A stretch of 19,226 bases of DNA from an uncultured bacterium (lineage in GTDB: Bacteria; Cyanobacteriota; Vampirovibrionia; Gastranaerophilales; Gastranaerophilaceae). The stretch is taken from positions 1 to 19,226 of the forward strand of contig CABUAQ010000030.1 of assembly GCA_902489575.1 (NCBI GenBank), read 5' to 3'. The notes beneath the pieces were generated by a model. The model had not been told where the DNA came from, ran no database searches, and saw only the letters and a list, made by a program, of their open reading frames with translations. Shown one piece after another: positions 1-6,128 of the stretch. A program made the position numbers and the translations under genes. The first letter of the stretch is position 1, and each line of letters begins with the position of its first letter.

Positions 1-681
1 TTTTACAAAGTAAATCGAAAGCTATTCGCATTTACTTTAGCTGAGGTTTTAATAACGTTAGGTATTATTGGAGTAGTTGCAGCGATAACAATACCTATAT
101 TAATTACATCTCATCAAAAGAAAGTTACTGTTACAAAATTACAAAAAGCTATTTCGGTATTAAATCAGGCTTATAAATTGTCTTATGAGGAAGTAGGAGA
201 ACCTGCTGATGCTTTTGCTCTCGGAGCAGAAGCATATTTTAACAAGTATTGGGCTCCATTTGTAAAAACGGCTGTTCTGTGTGAAACGAATAAGAAATGT
301 GAATTCCCGGGTGTAGTAGCTCATCCCAGAGGTACTACACAGGGTTTTAATTTTCAAAGTGATATAATGGTTGCATTTATTACACAGGACGGCTTATTAT
401 ACGCAGTATTAACAGGCAGTACAGGTTCAAAACCAGATACGAAAATTTCGTCTAATATAATTGCAGTTGATATAAATGGGGGTAAAGGTCCTAACCGATT
501 TGGTAAAGATTTTTTCTATTTGACAAGATCATCTGATGGTAAAGGAGTCCAACCTTTAGGTTTTGACAGGTCTTATAGTGTAGTGGCTAACAGCTGCTCC
601 TATAACGGCGATGGGTGGTTTTGTGCAGACTATATAAAGCGCTCTGGCTGGCAAATTGACGCGGCTTACCCTTGGAAATAA
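1..681 (+). CDS. Type IV pilin-like / type II secretion pseudopilin-type protein, 5' end cut by window
   Basis: The reading frame is open from base 1 to the stop at 679-681 (226 codons seen); the start lies outside the window. Residues 6-10 (RKLFA) followed by FTLAE form a class III prepilin leader. Cleavage by prepilin peptidase is expected after Ala10, which places Glu15 at +5 of the mature protein. About 20 hydrophobic residues follow (VLITLGIIGVVAAITIPILI) and make the N-terminal assembly helix. The globular part has Cys residues near CETNKKCEF and near the C-terminus (SCSYNGDGWFCADY), which could form disulfides. The end, GWFCADYIKRSGWQIDAAYPW, resembles tails I associate with abundant pilin-like proteins of Gastranaerophilales. 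The protein is probably exported and built into a pilus or pseudopilus; the exact system is not shown here. The family call is solid and the specific role is unknown. Confidence 0.85.
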   Translation, partial: FYKVNRKLFAFTLAEVLITLGIIGVVAAITIPILITSHQKKVTVTKLQKAISVLNQAYKLSYEEVGEPADAFALGAEAYFNKYWAPFVKTAVLCETNKKCEFPGVVAHPRGTTQGFNFQSDIMVAFITQDGLLYAVLTGSTGSKPDTKISSNIIAVDINGGKGPNRFGKDFFYLTRSSDGKGVQPLGFDRSYSVVANSCSYNGDGWFCADYIKRSGWQIDAAYPWK

Positions 682-690
682 TCATCAATA

Positions 691-719
691 TTGACCTTTT
701 TTCTGTTTTATATTATACT
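691..719 (+). promoter_or_regulatory. Sigma70-type promoter of rpsU
   Basis: A -35 element TTGACC (691-696) and a -10 element TATACT (714-719) are separated by 17 bases. They lie between the prepilin stop and rpsU, so transcription should start near 726, about 30 bases before the ATG. This is one of the best promoter matches in the window. Confidence 0.65.
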
Positions 720-757
720 GGGTGTGTAAATAAGTTATAAAGGTGGTGAAAATATAA

Positions 758-931
758 ATGGCAGAAGTTAAAGTTGGCGAAAATGAAAGCATTGAAAGTG
801 CTTTGAGACGTTTCAAAAAGAAAATTCAAAAAGCAGGTATCCTTTCTGAAGTTAAAAAGCGTGAAAGATATGAAAAGCCAAGCGTTAAAAGAAAACACAA
901 ATCAGAAGCTGCTCGTAAAAGAAAAGTGTAA
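758..931 (+). CDS. rpsU: 30S ribosomal protein bS21
   Basis: This 57-residue basic protein begins MAEVKVGENESIESALRRFK and ends in a Lys/Arg-rich tail (HKSEAARKRKV). That is the standard length and pattern of bS21: a conserved VxxxExxExALRRFKK core followed by a positively charged helix. bS21 binds the 30S platform near the 3' end of 16S rRNA and helps initiation. The start is set by the strong SD AAGGTGGTGA (740-749), 8 bases before the ATG. The gene stands alone between its own promoter (691-719) and a hairpin terminator (943-983), so it is probably monocistronic. Identification is confident from sequence alone although the gene is very short. Confidence 0.93.
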   Translation: MAEVKVGENESIESALRRFKKKIQKAGILSEVKKRERYEKPSVKRKHKSEAARKRKV

Positions 932-942
932 GATATTTTTAT

Positions 943-983
943 ACAACAAAAAGGGAAGATTTTTAATCTTCCCTTTTTGTTGT
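943..983. terminator. Perfect hairpin terminator between rpsU and the opposing small gene
   Basis: An 18-base arm (943-960) is perfectly complementary to 966-983, with a 5-base loop TTTTA. It sits 11 bases after the rpsU stop and 3 bases beyond the stop of the minus-strand gene at 987. The T-run is inside the 3' arm (CCCTTTTTGTTG), not after it. The position suggests a terminator for both converging units. Confidence 0.75.
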
Positions 984-986
984 AAT

Positions 987-1286
987 TTATTCTTGCCCTA
1001 TTATACTAAATCCGACAATTGCGTGAGAGCTGATATTGAACCATTTATATTCAACAAATGTTTCAAGGTTGCATTCACAGTCGTTGTGAACACAATTACA
1101 TACATCTTCAATTCTTGCAATTCGAACGTCTTTTAAGGCGATAAGGCAGTCGTGGCAATTCTGACATTTGTCATAATAATCATGAATTGTTCCAAATATT
1201 TGCATATGATTTGTCAGAATTAAAACTCGTCTGCTTGAGTTTTCTTCCATAATATTATTAATTACTTCACCTAAACTTTTTGGCAT
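987..1286 (-). CDS. Small seven-cysteine protein, possibly Sm-like fold, function unknown
   Basis: I do not recognise a named family for this 99-residue protein. Residues 20-62 (RRVLILTNHMQIFGTIHDYY...ALKDVRIARIEDV) have the rhythm of an Sm/LSm-type small beta barrel: a strand, a G-containing turn, then a 'DVRI..IEDV' strand pair. A CxxCxxC cluster (C41, C44, C47) is inserted in the middle, and a second cluster, CxCx4CxC (C63, C65, C70, C72), follows. Seven closely spaced cysteines suggest a metal site (zinc or Fe-S). There is no signal peptide, so it is probably cytosolic. The start is backed by a near-perfect SD (AAAGGAGGT on the minus strand, 1292-1300). The gene lies 65 bases after the zinc-ribbon gene, probably in the cdd transcription unit. 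Its SD can pair with an upstream complement (see 1294-1325). The fold suggestion is inference. Confidence 0.7.
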   Translation of the reverse strand: MPKSLGEVINNIMEENSSRRVLILTNHMQIFGTIHDYYDKCQNCHDCLIALKDVRIARIEDVCNCVHNDCECNLETFVEYKWFNISSHAIVGFSIIGQE

Positions 1287-1293
1287 AATAAAC

Positions 1294-1325
1294 CTCCTTT
1301 TTCTTATAACCAGTTTAAAAAGGAG
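1294..1325 (-). promoter_or_regulatory. Hairpin that can mask the ribosome binding site of the seven-cysteine gene
   Basis: On the minus strand the sequence CTCCTTTTT (plus 1317-1325) is perfectly complementary to AAAAAGGAG (plus 1294-1302), with a 14-base loop. The second arm contains the SD core of the gene starting at 1286. A folded leader would hide the SD and an open one would expose it. It could also be only a short intergenic processing or pausing hairpin. The pairing is seen in the sequence; regulation is inferred. Confidence 0.4.
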
Positions 1326-1351
1326 TATGAGTTTTTATATTCTACGATTTA

Positions 1352-1597
1352 CTATTTTAAAGGCTTATTTTCAAAGATATTTTTATTTTTAAGTTTTTCA
1401 CGCGGAACAATTTTTCCGCAGTGTTTACAGGCAAATAGAGTATTAGAACTATCTAAAGGCATAAACAAGTGTTCGCAATTTTCAAAATCCTCTTGTTGTT
1501 CTAATGTTTCGTCAGAACAGCTGTTAAGAGGATTGTAAGCTCTTTTCTTGTATTGATTACCTCTAAAGGCTTGTACAATAAGTTCTATTATATACAT
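1352..1597 (-). CDS. Small zinc-ribbon-like protein, function unknown
   Basis: This 81-residue hypothetical protein carries a likely treble-clef or zinc-ribbon site: C41-x-H43 and C57-x2-C60 (CEHLF...ACKHCGKIV). The N-terminus (MYIIELIVQAFRG) is a short amphipathic or hydrophobic helix, followed by a basic patch (QYKKRAYNPL). The C-terminus is Lys-rich. Its ATG directly abuts the stop codon of cdd (TAA then ATG with no gap), so translation is probably coupled to cytidine deaminase. No SD of its own is needed under that model. Nothing here shows a substrate; one metal-binding knuckle and no catalytic motif point to a structural or nucleic-acid/protein-binding role. The gene itself is well supported by its tight packing between two genes in the same direction. 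Confidence 0.7.
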   Translation of the reverse strand: MYIIELIVQAFRGNQYKKRAYNPLNSCSDETLEQQEDFENCEHLFMPLDSSNTLFACKHCGKIVPREKLKNKNIFENKPLK

Positions 1598-1984
1598 TTA
1601 TAGAGAAAAACTTTCCGGTAACAAATGTGAAAGAGTGAATATTTTCAAACCTTCATCAGTATTAAGGATAACGTCAAGCTCATTATCATTATCACAAAAT
1701 TCATGTAAAACTTGTCGGCAAGCACCACAAGGTACGCACAAGTTACAATTAGGTGAATATATCGCAATAGCTTTAATTTTTTTTTCTCCATTTGTTACTG
1801 CTGTTCCTATTGCGTTTCTTTCTGCACAAATTGTTAAACCAAAACTTGCATTTTCGAAATTGCACCCGCTGTACACTTTTCCGTTTTCGGTCAGTAAGCA
1901 AGCTCCAACAGAAAATTTTGAATATGGAGCGTAAGCATTTTTTGATGCTTCAATTGCTTTTGCCATTAAATCTTCATATTTCAT
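1598..1984 (-). CDS. cdd: Cytidine deaminase
   Basis: This 128-residue protein has the normal length of a homotetrameric zinc cytidine deaminase, which hydrolyses cytidine and deoxycytidine to uridine and deoxyuridine in pyrimidine salvage. Visible motifs are the substrate-binding N42-F-E44, the zinc/proton-shuttle motif C53-A-E55-R-N-A, and P85-C86-G-A-C89-R-Q. The zinc ligands are therefore C53, C86 and C89, with E55 as the catalytic acid. The N-terminus (AYAPYSKFSVGACLL) is canonical. The start is preceded by a purine-rich site (AGAGGATC on the minus strand). A minus-strand TATAAT (plus 2006-2011) lies about 20 bases upstream, with no convincing -35. The gene heads a probable three-gene unit with the zinc-ribbon and seven-cysteine proteins. 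The identification is secure. Confidence 0.96.
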   Translation of the reverse strand: MKYEDLMAKAIEASKNAYAPYSKFSVGACLLTENGKVYSGCNFENASFGLTICAERNAIGTAVTNGEKKIKAIAIYSPNCNLCVPCGACRQVLHEFCDNDNELDVILNTDEGLKIFTLSHLLPESFSL

Positions 1985-2141
1985 AACAGATCCTCTTTTA
2001 TCACTATTATACTTATAATATTTTTTTTATTATCCCTTAATTGTATGAATGATTTTAAATTTTGTTAAATATTTTAAAATTTTTTAAAGTTTCAAAATAA
2101 TTTAGCCGTAAATATGAGTATTACAAAAACAAGGTCGGACT

Positions 2142-3329
2142 ATGGAAGTTTCAAGAATAGATGCAATTTCACCAAAGCAGATTGATTGGCGGAAGCTTAC
2201 AGCAAAAGAGATAATTAAATATGATAATCAGGGGGTTGAGGTTCCTACCCAATATTTACAATGGGCAAAAGAGTTTCGTAATGACGTGGAATCAGCATCA
2301 AAGGATGAAACAACTTATGAAATGGCTAATTTATCACAAATACAAACTAATCCAGAAACATCTGAAGATTCTACTACAACTCTAACTTCAACGGATACTT
2401 CGCAAATTCCTGTGGAAACAGCGGGTTCTGATGAAAATTCCACAACCCAGGAGCCTGTGGTTTTTGCTGCGCAAAATAAAACAGCTGCACAGCAAAAGCG
2501 TGATACATTGACTGAAGCAGGTGTAAGTCTAAGAACTCAGGCAAAGATTTTTACCGGCGACAGTAAAGAGGCTACAAAGGCTTCTATCGCAGCAGTTGTT
2601 GAAGAAATGTTGTCGCAGGCGAAGTCTGAAGATGAAATTCAAAATCTTGATAATGTAATGAGTGCTATTCTTGCAAAAGCAGAAGCGACACAAAACGAGT
2701 TCAAAGCTGAGGTTGATAAGATAAATAACAGTGAGAACGATGCAAGAACATTTTCGAAAATGGGTCAATTAGAAGATCAATTGAAACGATATGGTACTCA
2801 AGCGCAATCACTTGTTTCTGTTTCAGAAGCTGAGTTTATGAACTTAGATTCTGTAATGAACGCTCAAACTTCAGCAATTATAACAGGACAGGATTTTGGT
2901 GCGGAAACGGTTAATGTCGGTAATGAACTTTTAGCTACGACTAGAGGTGAGCCGTTCTTAGCAAGAATTATTGATACTATTATTGGAAGACGTGCTGTCA
3001 AAGCCGGTGAAAAATCCGTTGAAAACGCAGACAATGCGGAAAAAGCTCAGTCAGAAGCACTATCAGTAAATTCTTCAAATATGTCAGATGCAAATGCTTA
3101 TAGAGCGGAAATTGAATCTAAAACAGGTGTTGCAGGTGAAAGTATTGCAAAACATTCAGATGAACAGAATAGTTCTGAGAAAGGTAAAGATTCTGAAAAA
3201 ACAGGTGCTCAAGCTCAAGATAAAGCTATTGAAAATCCAACAAATGATCAAACAGAAAAAGCTGCAAGTGCTAATCTAGATAAAGTTTTACAGGCGAAAA
3301 TCAAAAAAGGCGAAGTGTTGGAAGCTTAG
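2142..3329 (+). CDS. Hypothetical protein, low-complexity, helical, probably lineage-specific
   Basis: I do not recognise this 395-residue protein. The first 45 residues look like a compact module (SPKQIDWRKLTAKEIIKYDN, then EVPTQYLQWAKEF). A Thr/Ser/Glu/Pro-rich linker (about 55-106) is likely disordered. Residues about 110-250 are Ala/Glu/Lys/Gln-rich with heptad-like spacing, suggesting helices or coiled coil. The last 100 residues are charged and low in complexity, ending KIKKGEVLEA. There is no signal peptide, no transmembrane segment and no cysteine. The start is supported by a modest AAGGT site 8 bases upstream. The 157-base gap before it (1985-2141) is very AT-rich; a weak promoter-like pair, TTGTTA (2062-2067) and TAAAGT (2085-2090), has 17-base spacing. 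The stop codon is 1 bp from the stop of the convergent rpe. Composition suggests a scaffold, or an export-, phage- or pilus-associated role, but nothing decides among these. Confidence 0.75.
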   Translation: MEVSRIDAISPKQIDWRKLTAKEIIKYDNQGVEVPTQYLQWAKEFRNDVESASKDETTYEMANLSQIQTNPETSEDSTTTLTSTDTSQIPVETAGSDENSTTQEPVVFAAQNKTAAQQKRDTLTEAGVSLRTQAKIFTGDSKEATKASIAAVVEEMLSQAKSEDEIQNLDNVMSAILAKAEATQNEFKAEVDKINNSENDARTFSKMGQLEDQLKRYGTQAQSLVSVSEAEFMNLDSVMNAQTSAIITGQDFGAETVNVGNELLATTRGEPFLARIIDTIIGRRAVKAGEKSVENADNAEKAQSEALSVNSSNMSDANAYRAEIESKTGVAGESIAKHSDEQNSSEKGKDSEKTGAQAQDKAIENPTNDQTEKAASANLDKVLQAKIKKGEVLEA

Positions 3330-3330
3330 T

Positions 3331-3975
3331 TTATTTTAGTCGTTCAATAGCTTGTTTTATATTATCAGCTTTATATATATAATTCCCTGCAACAAGAGAG
3401 TTTGCCCCGTATTGTGTGCAGATTTTCCCGGTTATATCATTGATGCCTCCATCAACTTGTATAATTAGGGTTTCTGGAGAATTTTGCTTTATGATTTTTA
3501 TTTTTTCTGCACAATCAGGCATAAATTTTTGCCCTCCAAATCCCGGTTCTACAGTCATTACCAACAGTAAATCCAAATATTGTATAAATTCTAGAATCTC
3601 TTCAGCTTTGGTATCAGGTTTTATTGATATTCCTGCTTTTATATTCAAAGATTTAATTTTATTAATTAACTGAATTATTTTGTTTTTTTCGACTGCTTCA
3701 TAGTGGAAAGTTAATATATTCGCCCCCGCATTTACAAAATTTTCGATATATTTTTCGGGATTATCTATCATTAAGTGTACATCAAGCGGCAGGTCGGTTA
3801 CAGCTTTGATTGATTTAACAACAGGAATTCCTATAGTTATATTGGGAACAAAATGCCCGTCCATAACGTCAACATGTAGCCAGTCAGCTCCTGCTTCTTG
3901 AACTTTTTTTATATCCCGTTCAAGATTAGCAAAATCAGCTGATAGTATTGATGGTGATATTATAATTTTTTTCAT
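3331..3975 (-). CDS. rpe: Ribulose-phosphate 3-epimerase
   Basis: This 214-residue TIM-barrel enzyme interconverts ribulose 5-phosphate and xylulose 5-phosphate in the pentose phosphate pathway. Family landmarks in order are SPSILSADFANL (7-18), H34-V-D36-V-M-D-G-H-F-V-P-N, DVHLM (65-69), MTVEPGFGGQKF (140-151), Q-V-D175-G-G-I, and VAGNYIY near the end. H34, D36, H67 and D175 fit the metal ligands, with D36 and D175 as the acid/base pair. The final phosphate-binding stretch reads AGNYIY where many relatives have AGSAIF, a mild variant. It is the last gene of the pyrH operon; its ATG comes 1 base after the rnc stop, with only a weak SD (TAGGAA). No terminator is visible after it, because the convergent gene ends 1 bp away. 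Confidence 0.96.
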   Translation of the reverse strand: MKKIIISPSILSADFANLERDIKKVQEAGADWLHVDVMDGHFVPNITIGIPVVKSIKAVTDLPLDVHLMIDNPEKYIENFVNAGANILTFHYEAVEKNKIIQLINKIKSLNIKAGISIKPDTKAEEILEFIQYLDLLLVMTVEPGFGGQKFMPDCAEKIKIIKQNSPETLIIQVDGGINDITGKICTQYGANSLVAGNYIYKADNIKQAIERLK

Positions 3976-3976
3976 T

Positions 3977-4672
3977 TTAAATTATTCCTAGATATTTACA
4001 GGCAGAATACGCACACTTTTGTTCTGCTTCTTTTTTACTTGAACCTTTTTCAACAGCTAAAACTTCATTGTTATATCGAACTTCAATTTCGAATTCTTTT
4101 TTATGTTCAGGTCCGGATTCGTTTATTACAGTGTATTGCGGTAAATCCTTATTTATACCTTGGGTGTATTCTTGCAATATTGTTTTTGCATTGAACTTTT
4201 CAAAATGATCTTGAACATCTTTGATGTAGGGTTCAAATGTTGTTTCTATATATTTCAAAACTTCGTTGAATTTTCCATCAAGATAGTATGCTCCAAGAAC
4301 AGCTTCAAAAGCACAGGCGCATATTGAATTAAGTTTTCTGCAACCTTGTTTTTCTTCGTGCCTGCTCATTATTATTAGTTCTTGTAATCCGTTATGCTTT
4401 GCAATATCTGCAAGAGTACTATCAGAAACAATAATTCCTCGAATTTTTGATAATTCGCCCTCTCTTGCCTGCGGGTATGTTTTGAAAAGTACATCTGAAA
4501 TTGTTAATTTTAAAACCGCATCTCCAAGAAACTCCAGTCTTTCGTAACACTGTGTTTCCGGAAGATTTTTTTCTTTTGTATAAGATGGATGCGTAAGTGC
4601 GTGTTTATATAATTCAGGTGTATTCATTTTAATCCCGAAAATTTCTTCTATAGATTTTTCAACAGAGTCCAT
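3977..4672 (-). CDS. rnc: Ribonuclease III
   Basis: RNase III cleaves double-stranded RNA in rRNA maturation and mRNA decay. The chosen start gives 231 residues. The catalytic domain has the signature ERLEFLGDAVL (44-54; E44, E47, D51) and EGELSKIRG around E71. The second acidic site lies in CACAFEAVLGAYYLDG with E123. The dsRNA-binding domain spans about 160-231 (NAKTILQEYTQG, GSSKKEAEQKCAYSA). In E. coli the segment is LADTVEA, with D114 and E117; here the D114 position is Cys120, an unusual change. An in-frame GTG at 4714 would add 14 residues inside cdsA. I prefer the ATG at 4672 because it overlaps the cdsA stop (TAATG), is preceded by AAAGGG, and gives a family-like N-terminus. The gene is translationally coupled to cdsA. 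Confidence 0.93.
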   Translation of the reverse strand: MDSVEKSIEEIFGIKMNTPELYKHALTHPSYTKEKNLPETQCYERLEFLGDAVLKLTISDVLFKTYPQAREGELSKIRGIIVSDSTLADIAKHNGLQELIIMSRHEEKQGCRKLNSICACAFEAVLGAYYLDGKFNEVLKYIETTFEPYIKDVQDHFEKFNAKTILQEYTQGINKDLPQYTVINESGPEHKKEFEIEVRYNNEVLAVEKGSSKKEAEQKCAYSACKYLGII

Positions 4673-5541
4673 TAAAACAGCCCTTTCACATAATTCGCAA
4701 GGGTTATCATCCACTCAGTTTGAAAAATAAAACATTTACAGAAATAATACATAACAGGGATAGTTAAAATAAAACTGTCTGTTCTATCCAAAAATCCACC
4801 GTGCCCAGGCAGGCTTGAACCGGAATCCTTCACTCCTGCATCACGTTTTATAAGAGACTCACAAAGATCCCCGATTTGGGCAAATACAGTACAAATAATT
4901 CCAGCAGTTAAAGATAAGTACCATTGAACATCTAAATACCAGCCTATTATTATAGCTCCCAATATAGCAAAGAACATACCTCCAATAGAGCCTTCAATAG
5001 TTTTATTAGGGCTTATTACCGGAGCAAGTTTGTGTTTCCCGAATTTTGAACCAATATAATAACAGCCAACGTCGGTTAGCAGAATAGATATAAACATCAA
5101 TACAACAAAGCCCAATCCACTGTCGTATTTGGGGCAGCTCAAATCTCGTAAAAATATAATGTGAAGAGGGAACCATCCGCAATATACCATCCCAAATAGA
5201 GTTGTTGCAACATTCGCTATATAGGGTTGTCTTCCTCTAAATAAAACCCACATAAAAGAGCACATTGCACAAATTGTTAAGGTAATTGCGACAAGATCAA
5301 AACGCTTAAAATAAACAACTGCAGCAAGTATTGCTTCTGTAAAATAAATGACCTTAAGACTTGGATAAAAACCTTTATGGTTTAATATTTTTACATATTC
5401 TCTTGACCCTGCAATGAGCATAAATGCCATGAGTAACAATAAGGCAATATCACCTCTTATAATGCAAAGCATTACTATTGTACCCATTATAAATCCTGTG
5501 AGCATCCTTGTTGCATTTTTATTCAAGCCTAAATCAATCAT
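4672..5541 (-). CDS. cdsA: Phosphatidate cytidylyltransferase
   Basis: This 289-residue integral membrane enzyme makes CDP-diacylglycerol from phosphatidate and CTP, the branch point of phospholipid synthesis. Several hydrophobic segments cover most of the protein. A conserved loop, TDVGCYYIGSKFGKHKLAPV, then SPNKTIEGSIGG, lies at 156-188. The CDS family signature runs from S229 to D255: SLIKRDAGVKDSGSSLPGHG, then GFLDRTD. This includes the metal-binding Asp pair near the end. Start and stop both sit in TAATG overlaps, with frr upstream and rnc downstream, so the gene is tightly coupled. Many bacteria have uppS between frr and cdsA and dxr after cdsA; both are absent here. The identification is secure from the signature. 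Confidence 0.95.
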   Translation of the reverse strand: MIDLGLNKNATRMLTGFIMGTIVMLCIIRGDIALLLLMAFMLIAGSREYVKILNHKGFYPSLKVIYFTEAILAAVVYFKRFDLVAITLTICAMCSFMWVLFRGRQPYIANVATTLFGMVYCGWFPLHIIFLRDLSCPKYDSGLGFVVLMFISILLTDVGCYYIGSKFGKHKLAPVISPNKTIEGSIGGMFFAILGAIIIGWYLDVQWYLSLTAGIICTVFAQIGDLCESLIKRDAGVKDSGSSLPGHGGFLDRTDSFILTIPVMYYFCKCFIFQTEWMITLANYVKGLF

Positions 5542-6107
5542 TATACAGTCATAACCTCTTTTTCTTTTGATGAAACTGCACTGTCGACATTTGCGGTGTA
5601 TTTATCTGTTAATTTTTGAATTTTATCTTGATTATCTTTTACCATATCTTCAGGAAGATTTTCATTTTTTTCAATTTTTTTGAGGTTATCAGTCATATCT
5701 CTGCGGATATTTCTAACTGCAACTTTAGCTTCTTCTCCTAATTTTTTAACATCTTTAGTTATTTCACGTCGTCTGTCTTCTGTTAAAGGAGGGAATGTAA
5801 GTCTAATACAAGTACCATCGCTGTTCGGTGTGATCCCGATTTCGGCTTTGATAATTGCTTTTTCAATTTCTTTCATTATGGTTTTGTCATAAGGTGTAAT
5901 TACAAGTGTTGTACCATCTTGAACTGAGACCTGTGACATTTGTCTTAGTGGTGTTGGTGCACCATAGTATTCAACAATAACTTTATCTAAGATTCCGGGA
6001 TTGGCCCTTCCTGAACGAATTGACCCGAATTCTTTATGCAATTGGGCAATTGCTTTTTCCATTTTTTCTTCTCCGAATAAAAATAATTCTTCTAAAGATT
6101 CTGTCAT
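5541..6107 (-). CDS. frr: Ribosome recycling factor
   Basis: This 188-residue protein matches ribosome recycling factor, which with EF-G splits the post-termination ribosome. The family's usual length is about 185. Hallmarks are K-M-EKAIAQLHKEFGSIRSGRA (15-35), VEYYGAPTPLRQMSQVSV (about 45-62), LVITPYDKT, and the helical C-terminal part LTEDRRREITKDVKKLGEEA and RNIRRD. The start has an AGAGGT SD on the minus strand, 6 bases upstream. The gene follows pyrH after 21 bases, the classic pyrH-frr pairing, and its stop overlaps the cdsA start as TAATG. No unusual features are seen. Confidence 0.97.
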   Translation of the reverse strand: MTESLEELFLFGEEKMEKAIAQLHKEFGSIRSGRANPGILDKVIVEYYGAPTPLRQMSQVSVQDGTTLVITPYDKTIMKEIEKAIIKAEIGITPNSDGTCIRLTFPPLTEDRRREITKDVKKLGEEAKVAVRNIRRDMTDNLKKIEKNENLPEDMVKDNQDKIQKLTDKYTANVDSAVSSKEKEVMTV

Positions 6108-6128
6108 TTTTTACCTCTTTCGTATAAA

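Noticed and set aside
861..1136. Plus-strand frame opposite the seven-cysteine gene and overlapping rpsU
   Set aside because: It crosses the rpsU terminator, overlaps rpsU in another frame, and lacks an SD; a shadow of real genes.
1327..1392. 21-residue plus-strand frame with AAGGAG before its ATG
   Set aside because: It is antisense to the zinc-ribbon gene, has low complexity (Phe/Tyr-rich), and its SD-like sequence is explained as the other arm of the hairpin at 1294-1325.
1635..1986. Plus-strand frames antisense to cytidine deaminase
   Set aside because: The opposite strand encodes a complete, motif-bearing enzyme; these frames have no SD and no recognisable content.
4673..4714. Longer RNase III start at GTG 4714
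   Set aside because: It would overlap cdsA by 43 bases and add a non-family N-terminus. The ATG at 4672 has a TAATG coupling and an SD.
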